DNA of 11,879 nt from Candidatus Latescibacterota bacterium (lineage in GTDB: Bacteria > Latescibacterota > UBA2968 > UBA8231): the NCBI GenBank assembly GCA_003529325.1, contig DPVW01000069.1, positions 1-11,879 on the forward strand, written 5' to 3'. The notes beneath the pieces are model-generated. The model was not told where the DNA came from and did no database searches. It was given only the letters and a program-made list of their open reading frames with translations. The position numbers and the translations under genes are program-made. Below, in pieces: positions 8,227 through 11,879 of this stretch. The number at the start of each line of letters is the position of its first letter. Within the stretch, counting starts at the first letter, position 1.

Positions 8227-10593
8227 ATGTGGCACCGATCTCTCCAGCTGATTTCCCAGTCCCTGTCTCTGGGTACTGGGGTGTCGCGGATGGCCGCCCT
8301 GGTCGCAGAACATCTGCACGTCGATCGTTGTGATGTTCTGCTCTATGATCGCACCACAGACGAACTGGTCCTGCAGGTCGATAGCTCGATGCCGACCGTG
8401 CCCGAGGTGCGCGTCGCCCTGGGTCAGGGACTGACCGGACTGGCAGGCAGTGGCCGTCGTACCATTCACGTGCCGGATATGCGGCGAGATCCACGCTCAC
8501 TCGATCTCGGTGACGGGGTCGACTATCGGAGTATCATCGCAGTGCCCATAGTCGAGCAGGAGGAGCTCGTCGGCGTCTGCAGCCTCCAGAGCCTGGAAGA
8601 GCGGCATTTTTCAGAGGAGGAAGTCACATTCCTTGAGGCGACGATCAGGTCACTGCTGGTGCTGATGGTCTCCACGGCTCGGTCACGGCAGGACCTGGAT
8701 CGGCGCAACGCCCAGATTCAGGCGCTCAATGAACTGGGCCAGGCCATGAACTCGGGACTCGACCTCGACGAGTCGCTCGAGTTGATTGCAGCCCGTGCCG
8801 CCGAGGCCCTGGGTGCAAAGGGGTCGGTGATTCGACTCAGCGTGGCGGATGGAACTCTGGCATTGGCGACCTTGTATTCGCAGACTGACGAGGGCATCGA
8901 CTCGACCTACGAGAAGCGGATCGCCGAATTCGTCGCCGCCACCGGTGAACCGATCCTGATCGATGATCTACGGACCGACGAGGAGCCTAACGTACTCGGT
9001 TCGTCGCTGTTGTGTGTCCCCCTCGTTCTGGAGGAGAGTGTCGTCGGCACACTGACGCTACTCGACAAGATCTCCACCGATCGCCGGGATCGGCGAATTT
9101 TCACCGATGATGACGTCAACACGCTGTTTGCCTTATCCAGTCAGATCGCCGCCGAGATCGAGGATATTCGTCTAACCAAGCGGCTACAGGAACTCGTGCG
9201 CACGGAGCAGAAGCAGGGCAGGCAGCTGCGCACGCTCTATGATCGCTCCCGGGCTCTGCTGGAGTCGATCTCGGACGGCTTACTCGCAGTCGATGACAAC
9301 GGTGTTGTACTCGAGGTAAACTCGGTCGCTCGCCGCATCCTTGGTAGGCCCGTCGAAGAGATCGAAGGACGAGGGATTGCCGATTTGATAGACGACAAGC
9401 CACCGATCGTGTCCTGGGTTTCTCGTGGTGAGCAGTTCAGTAGCCGGGTGATCACTCTGAAAACGGCGGAGGGACGGGTTGCCGCCATGGCCAACCTGCA
9501 GCCCTTCCACGATGACAAGCAGGGCCCGGTGGGCGCGGTCTTGACCTTCCGCGAAATGAACGAGGTTGGCCGTCTCGTCAATCGGGTCATCGGCGTGGAG
9601 CGGATCTTCAACTTCGATGATATTCTCGGTGAGAGTGCGGTGATTGAGAATAGCAAGGAACTGGCACGTGTCGCCGCCGGAACCGCCTCAAATCTCTTGA
9701 TCGTCGGCGAAACGGGAACCGGAAAAGAGGTTTTCGCTCAGGCGATCCATAACGCCAGTGCCTTCAGTGATGGCCCTTTTCTCGCTGTCAACTGTGCGGC
9801 TCTGCCCCGCGACCTGATCGAAAGCGAACTGTTCGGTTATGTGGAGGGAGCCTTCACCGGTGCCAGCCGCAAGGGACGGCTTGGTAAATTCGAACTGGCG
9901 AGTGGTGGATCGCTGCTTCTTGATGAGATCGGAGAAATTCCGCCTGAGGTGCAGGTCAAGTTGCTCCGCGTCCTGCAGGAGAAGGCGATTGTCCGCGTCG
10001 GTGGGGATCGGAAGATTCCTGTCGATTGTCGGGTGATGGCGGCGAGAAATCGAAATCTGCACCAGGCTGTCGCCGAGGGTGGTTTCCGCCAGGACCTCCT
10101 CTATCGGCTCGATGTCATCTCAATCGACTTGCCGCCGATGCGCGATCGGGCCGGCGATCTTCCACTTTTCATCGAGCGCTTCATCCGTATCCACGCAGAG
10201 CGCAATCACAAGGTTGTGGAAGGCATCGAGCCGGATGCGCTGAGTCTGTTGACGCAGTACGCCTGGCCCGGAAACGTGCGCGAAGTCGAAAATGTCGTCG
10301 AACATGCAGTCGCCCTGGCCCGTGGTCGTTTGATTGCCATCGCCGATCTACCAGCCTCTCTGAACCGGGCGCTGGGTGCGGATGGCAAGTCGACAACCGG
10401 GCTTGCGGATGCCAGACGCGGTTTTGAAACGGCTCAACAACGTCTGTATCTCGAGGCGCTCAAAGAAGGTGGCGGAGATGTGCCAAGGGCTGCAGAACTG
10501 CTTGGCGTCAGCAGGGCGACATTTTACCGTCGGCTGCGGAAACTGGGGCTCACCGACGAAGTCCCCCGATTGAGATACGAAACTCATAATTGA
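8227..10593 (+). CDS. Sigma-54-dependent transcriptional activator, GAF-GAF-PAS-AAA+-Fis HTH
   Basis: The 788-aa protein is a bacterial enhancer-binding protein that opens RpoN holoenzyme promoters using ATP. Two GAF domains (about 15-155 and 165-315) and a PAS domain (about 335-455) should sense a ligand or signal; there is no receiver domain. The AAA+ core (about 460-700) has Walker A GETGTGKE (494-501), the sigma-54 contact loop GAFTGA (541-546), Walker B LLLDEI (563-568), the arginine-finger region FRQDLLYRL (from 620) and sensor II WPGNVRE (680-686). A Fis-type HTH (about 752-775) ends near YRRLRKLGL. The architecture recalls FhlA or NifA, but the target is unknown. ATG at 8227 is preferred because AGGA (8214-8217) lies 9 bases upstream; TTG at 8164 is the only longer option. 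A sigma-54 promoter 240 bases past the stop suggests a local target. Confidence 0.95.
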   Translation: MWHRSLQLISQSLSLGTGVSRMAALVAEHLHVDRCDVLLYDRTTDELVLQVDSSMPTVPEVRVALGQGLTGLAGSGRRTIHVPDMRRDPRSLDLGDGVDYRSIIAVPIVEQEELVGVCSLQSLEERHFSEEEVTFLEATIRSLLVLMVSTARSRQDLDRRNAQIQALNELGQAMNSGLDLDESLELIAARAAEALGAKGSVIRLSVADGTLALATLYSQTDEGIDSTYEKRIAEFVAATGEPILIDDLRTDEEPNVLGSSLLCVPLVLEESVVGTLTLLDKISTDRRDRRIFTDDDVNTLFALSSQIAAEIEDIRLTKRLQELVRTEQKQGRQLRTLYDRSRALLESISDGLLAVDDNGVVLEVNSVARRILGRPVEEIEGRGIADLIDDKPPIVSWVSRGEQFSSRVITLKTAEGRVAAMANLQPFHDDKQGPVGAVLTFREMNEVGRLVNRVIGVERIFNFDDILGESAVIENSKELARVAAGTASNLLIVGETGTGKEVFAQAIHNASAFSDGPFLAVNCAALPRDLIESELFGYVEGAFTGASRKGRLGKFELASGGSLLLDEIGEIPPEVQVKLLRVLQEKAIVRVGGDRKIPVDCRVMAARNRNLHQAVAEGGFRQDLLYRLDVISIDLPPMRDRAGDLPLFIERFIRIHAERNHKVVEGIEPDALSLLTQYAWPGNVREVENVVEHAVALARGRLIAIADLPASLNRALGADGKSTTGLADARRGFETAQQRLYLEALKEGGGDVPRAAELLGVSRATFYRRLRKLGLTDEVPRLRYETHN

Positions 10594-10633
10594 GACGATG
10601 GCGAGAGAGTCGAAACACAACTGTCTAACTTGT

Positions 10634-10650
10634 TAACTGCGTATCAGTTA
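10634..10650. promoter_or_regulatory. Candidate upstream activator site 1 (dyad)
   Basis: TAACTG (10634-10639) and CAGTTA (10645-10650) are perfect inverted arms with a 5-base spacer, centred about 217 bases before the predicted sigma-54 start. Enhancer-binding proteins with Fis HTH domains use such dyads at this distance. Binding is inferred only. Confidence 0.25.
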
Positions 10651-10737
10651 TCCATGTGCCACTTTCTGATGGCTTTGAATGATGTCGCAAGAAAGAGACT
10701 GTCAGATCAGATGACCCTGTACTCGTCGCGGTGCGCT

Positions 10738-10757
10738 TCGCATTCAAGGAAATGCAA
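10738..10757. promoter_or_regulatory. Candidate upstream activator site 2 (dyad)
   Basis: TCGCATT (10738-10744) and AATGCAA (10751-10757) pair at six of seven positions with a 6-base spacer, centred about 111 bases before the predicted start, a typical enhancer distance. Its sequence does not resemble the dyad at 10634, so at most one may be the real site. Confidence 0.25.
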
Positions 10758-10832
10758 TAAGGCCCGGAAAAACAACGACTTGAGATAAGAGGTCCTCTCC
10801 CCGGTGGGGTGGTCGGCGGCCGACGGGCTGCT

Positions 10833-10847
10833 TGGCACCATACTTGC
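10833..10847 (+). promoter_or_regulatory. Sigma-54 (RpoN) -24/-12 promoter
   Basis: TGGCAC (10833-10838), five bases, then TTGC (10844-10847) matches the RpoN consensus with the correct 12-base GG-to-GC offset; the base before it is T. Only the usual G after TGGCAC is replaced by C. The start site would be near 10859. It lies directly downstream of a gene for a sigma-54 activator with an intact GAFTGA loop, which strengthens the call. The first downstream ORF with a good ribosome binding site begins at 10922. Confidence 0.72.
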
Positions 10848-10921
10848 CATTAGTTTCCCGTTGAAAGTTCCCTGTTTGAGCGGAACTCGGCGTAGCGAAA
10901 CTCCAAGGAGGGACATGAGTT

Positions 10922-11065
10922 ATGGATCAGAATCAGCAGGTATCTACCGCAATTGTTGCCTGTCTTGCAGGTGGTTGCAGGTGTCCTGCTCGCACGGCGG
11001 GTTACTGCTTGACACCGGAGCGTGAGCGTAAATGGCCGCACTGGATGTCGAATTCCGGGGTGTGA
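10922..11065 (+). CDS. Hypothetical 47-aa cysteine-containing small protein
   Basis: The family is not recognised. ATG at 10922 is 10 bases after GGAGG (10907-10911) within AAGGAGGG, the strongest Shine-Dalgarno in this gap. The peptide starts MDQNQQVSTAIVACLAGG and has four cysteines (C14, C19, C21, C29) and a basic stretch PERERKW, ending at TGA 11063-11065. There is no signal peptide or clear membrane helix. A 36-aa alternative starts at ATG 10915 in another frame but sits only 3 bases from the Shine-Dalgarno. A tandem 9-base repeat, TTGCAGGTG, spans 10965-10983. The sigma-54 promoter at 10833 would drive it. It could equally be chance coding inside a regulatory RNA. Confidence 0.3.
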   Translation: MDQNQQVSTAIVACLAGGCRCPARTAGYCLTPERERKWPHWMSNSGV

Positions 11066-11191
11066 GGAGGTCCATTCCCCCCGTGGATTCTGCAAGCGAC
11101 ACTATATGAGCGAGTACTATCTGCCTCGTAAGCAGGGGACAACCGCAGAAGTCAACCGCGCAGCTGCTTGAGGATTGGATCGGTCTAAGCT

Positions 11192-11221
11192 TCGCTGGAC
11201 GCTGATGAGTGAGTCCAGCGA
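11192..11221. repeat. Perfect 9-bp hairpin between the small ORF and the tRNA promoter
   Basis: TCGCTGGAC (11192-11200) and GTCCAGCGA (11213-11221) pair perfectly around a 12-base loop, and the stem can be extended by a G-T and a C-G pair. No T-run follows. It could mark the 3' end of the sigma-54 transcript (about 360 nt) or be a protein-binding site. Confidence 0.4.
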
Positions 11222-11252
11222 GGCTCACTTATGTACGTTCGCACCCAGGGTG

Positions 11253-11281
11253 TTGACACATCTTTAGGCCTGTCTTACGTT
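11253..11281 (+). promoter_or_regulatory. Sigma-70-type promoter for the tRNA-Gly/tRNA-Thr/rpmG unit
   Basis: A consensus -35 TTGACA (11253-11258) is followed after 17 bases by TACGTT (11276-11281), a weak -10. Transcription would start about 90 bases before tRNA-Gly. The perfect -35 and position support it; the poor -10 lowers certainty. Confidence 0.5.
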
Positions 11282-11376
11282 TTGAAGTCTGTATCCGGCG
11301 CGAACTTACAGGAGATTTTCCTTGTTGATCGGCCTCGCAGCGGCCTTGGATGAGAAGGCTACTGAAATGTATCGGG

Positions 11377-11453
11377 GCGGGAGTAGCTCAGTTGGCTAGA
11401 GCGCGAGCCTTCCAAGCTCGATGTCGCGGGTTCGAGTCCCGTTTCCCGCTCCA
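11377..11453 (+). tRNA. tRNA-Gly (anticodon UCC)
   Basis: The cloverleaf is complete. Acceptor arms GCGGGAG and TTCCCGC pair with one G-U, and the D-stem is GCTC/GAGC. The anticodon stem CGAGC/GCTCG encloses loop CTTCCAA, giving anticodon TCC. The T-arm is GCGGG-TTCGAGT-CCCGT. The discriminator is U, as usual for bacterial tRNA-Gly, and CCA is encoded. It is followed 46 bases later by tRNA-Thr, the same order as glyT-thrT in E. coli. Confidence 0.97.
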
Positions 11454-11499
11454 AGCGTGTTTGTTTGGAGTTCGTGCCGGAGGCCAGGATAAAGTTTGG

Positions 11500-11575
<76 letters not shown>

Positions 11576-11725
11576 GCAACCGGCTTGGATGTGGCACACT
11601 GCGGCGACGTCATTCGGCAACTGGGCTGAAACTCCAGAATACAATGACAAACGGCACATGGTACGTGAATGGGAACGGATACCCAGGCAGCCGCTCTGGC
11701 GGCGGGATCGTAGGCATACTGCATC

Positions 11726-11878
11726 ATGCCGCGGGATCGAATCACCCTTGAGTGCGAGATCTGCAGCCGCAGGAACTACACGGTGACCAAGAACCGTGAT
11801 GCGCAGGCAGTTCGCCTCGAACGACGTAAGTATTGCTCTCACTGTGCGCGGCATACTCTCCACAGGGAGACTCGCTGA
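11726..11878 (+). CDS. rpmG: 50S ribosomal protein L33, zinc-binding type
   Basis: The 50-aa protein begins MPRDRITLECEICSRRNYTV and ends HCARHTLHRETR, matching L33 in length and pattern. L33 sits near the E site of the large subunit. Two CxxC pairs (CEIC at 10-13 and CSHC near 37-40) mark the zinc-binding paralogue type. The TGA is at 11876-11878, one base before the window edge. The ribosome binding site is weak (AGG at 11712-11714). The 150-base gap after tRNA-Thr has no gene; TACAAT at 11640-11645 could be a -10 box but lacks a convincing -35. In many genomes rpmG precedes secE and nusG, which would lie just outside the window. Confidence 0.93.
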   Translation: MPRDRITLECEICSRRNYTVTKNRDAQAVRLERRKYCSHCARHTLHRETR

Positions 11879-11879
11879 G

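Larger units (their letters stand above)
10594..11376. other. 783-base gap without a recognised gene; candidate sigma-54 transcription unit and tRNA promoter
   Basis: No protein family is recognisable in any frame. The stretch contains two dyads (10634-10650, 10738-10757), a dense set of short palindromes around 10789-10824, a sigma-54 promoter (10833-10847), a structured leader with a strong Shine-Dalgarno (10905-10912), a small ORF, a hairpin (11192-11221) and a TTGACA promoter (11253) for the tRNA genes. No U-tract terminator was found after the activator gene. Confidence 0.6.

Noticed and set aside
10804..11025. 73-codon plus-strand ORF starting at 10804
   Set aside because: It begins upstream of and reads through the sigma-54 promoter, has no ribosome binding site at its start and no recognisable motif.
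11083..11171. Chain of tiny ORFs (8 and 21 codons) after the 47-codon ORF, with GAGGAGG upstream and an ATGA overlap
   Set aside because: Too short to support as genes, with no recognisable motif; likely chance within the transcript, though ribosome profiling could revisit it.
11201..11230. Hammerhead-ribozyme-like CTGATGA followed by a GTGAG/CTCAC stem
   Set aside because: The required GAAA after the stem is absent and there is no matching third stem, so the catalytic core is incomplete.
11592..11606. Second possible sigma-54 site (TGGCAC) after tRNA-Thr
   Set aside because: The -12 position lacks TTGC; the bases at the required offset are CG instead of GC.

Overview
The window looks like the chromosome of a fairly GC-rich Gram-negative bacterium. 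Evidence includes a YgfZ-type folate-binding protein, GreA, a sigma-54 (RpoN) activator with a matching -24/-12 promoter, and tRNA genes with encoded CCA ends. A Rad50-like SbcC, a relic of an NTT/MFS transporter with HEAT repeats, and a tRNA-Gly/tRNA-Thr/rpmG block would fit a deltaproteobacterial-type lineage (Myxococcota, Desulfobacterota or relatives). That placement is inference only. No insertion sequence, phage gene or CRISPR array is visible.

Positions 1-7332 (minus strand) form one compact DNA-repair operon, read from right to left: sbcD, sbcC, ygfZ, dinB, then a ruined transporter gene. Three junctions are 4-base stop/start overlaps (TTGA, GTGA, ATGA) and the fourth is a 9-base gap, so translation is probably coupled throughout. 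The last gene is a pseudogene with at least six frame changes, an in-frame stop and an apparent large internal deletion. The genes before it are intact.

Positions 7333-8109: a 303-base divergent gap holds a good sigma-70 promoter followed by a perfect intrinsic terminator just upstream of greA. This resembles the GraL arrangement of the E. coli greA leader: most transcripts could end as a roughly 60-nt RNA and only read-through would reach greA. GreA itself is standard, with the D41/E44 catalytic pair.

Positions 8227-10593: a 788-aa GAF-GAF-PAS-AAA+-Fis sigma-54 activator with an intact GAFTGA loop. Immediately downstream, in a 783-base stretch with no recognisable gene, lies a near-consensus sigma-54 promoter (10833-10847). 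It is preceded by dyads at activator-like distances and followed by a structured leader, a strong Shine-Dalgarno and an unrecognised 47-codon cysteine-containing ORF, and then a 9-bp perfect hairpin. This activator/promoter/small-transcript unit is the best candidate for something undescribed.

Positions 11253-11878: a TTGACA promoter, tRNA-Gly(UCC), tRNA-Thr(GGU) and rpmG (zinc-type L33), which ends just before the window edge. A tuf gene, often found between these tRNAs and rpmG or nearby, is absent from the 150-base gap.
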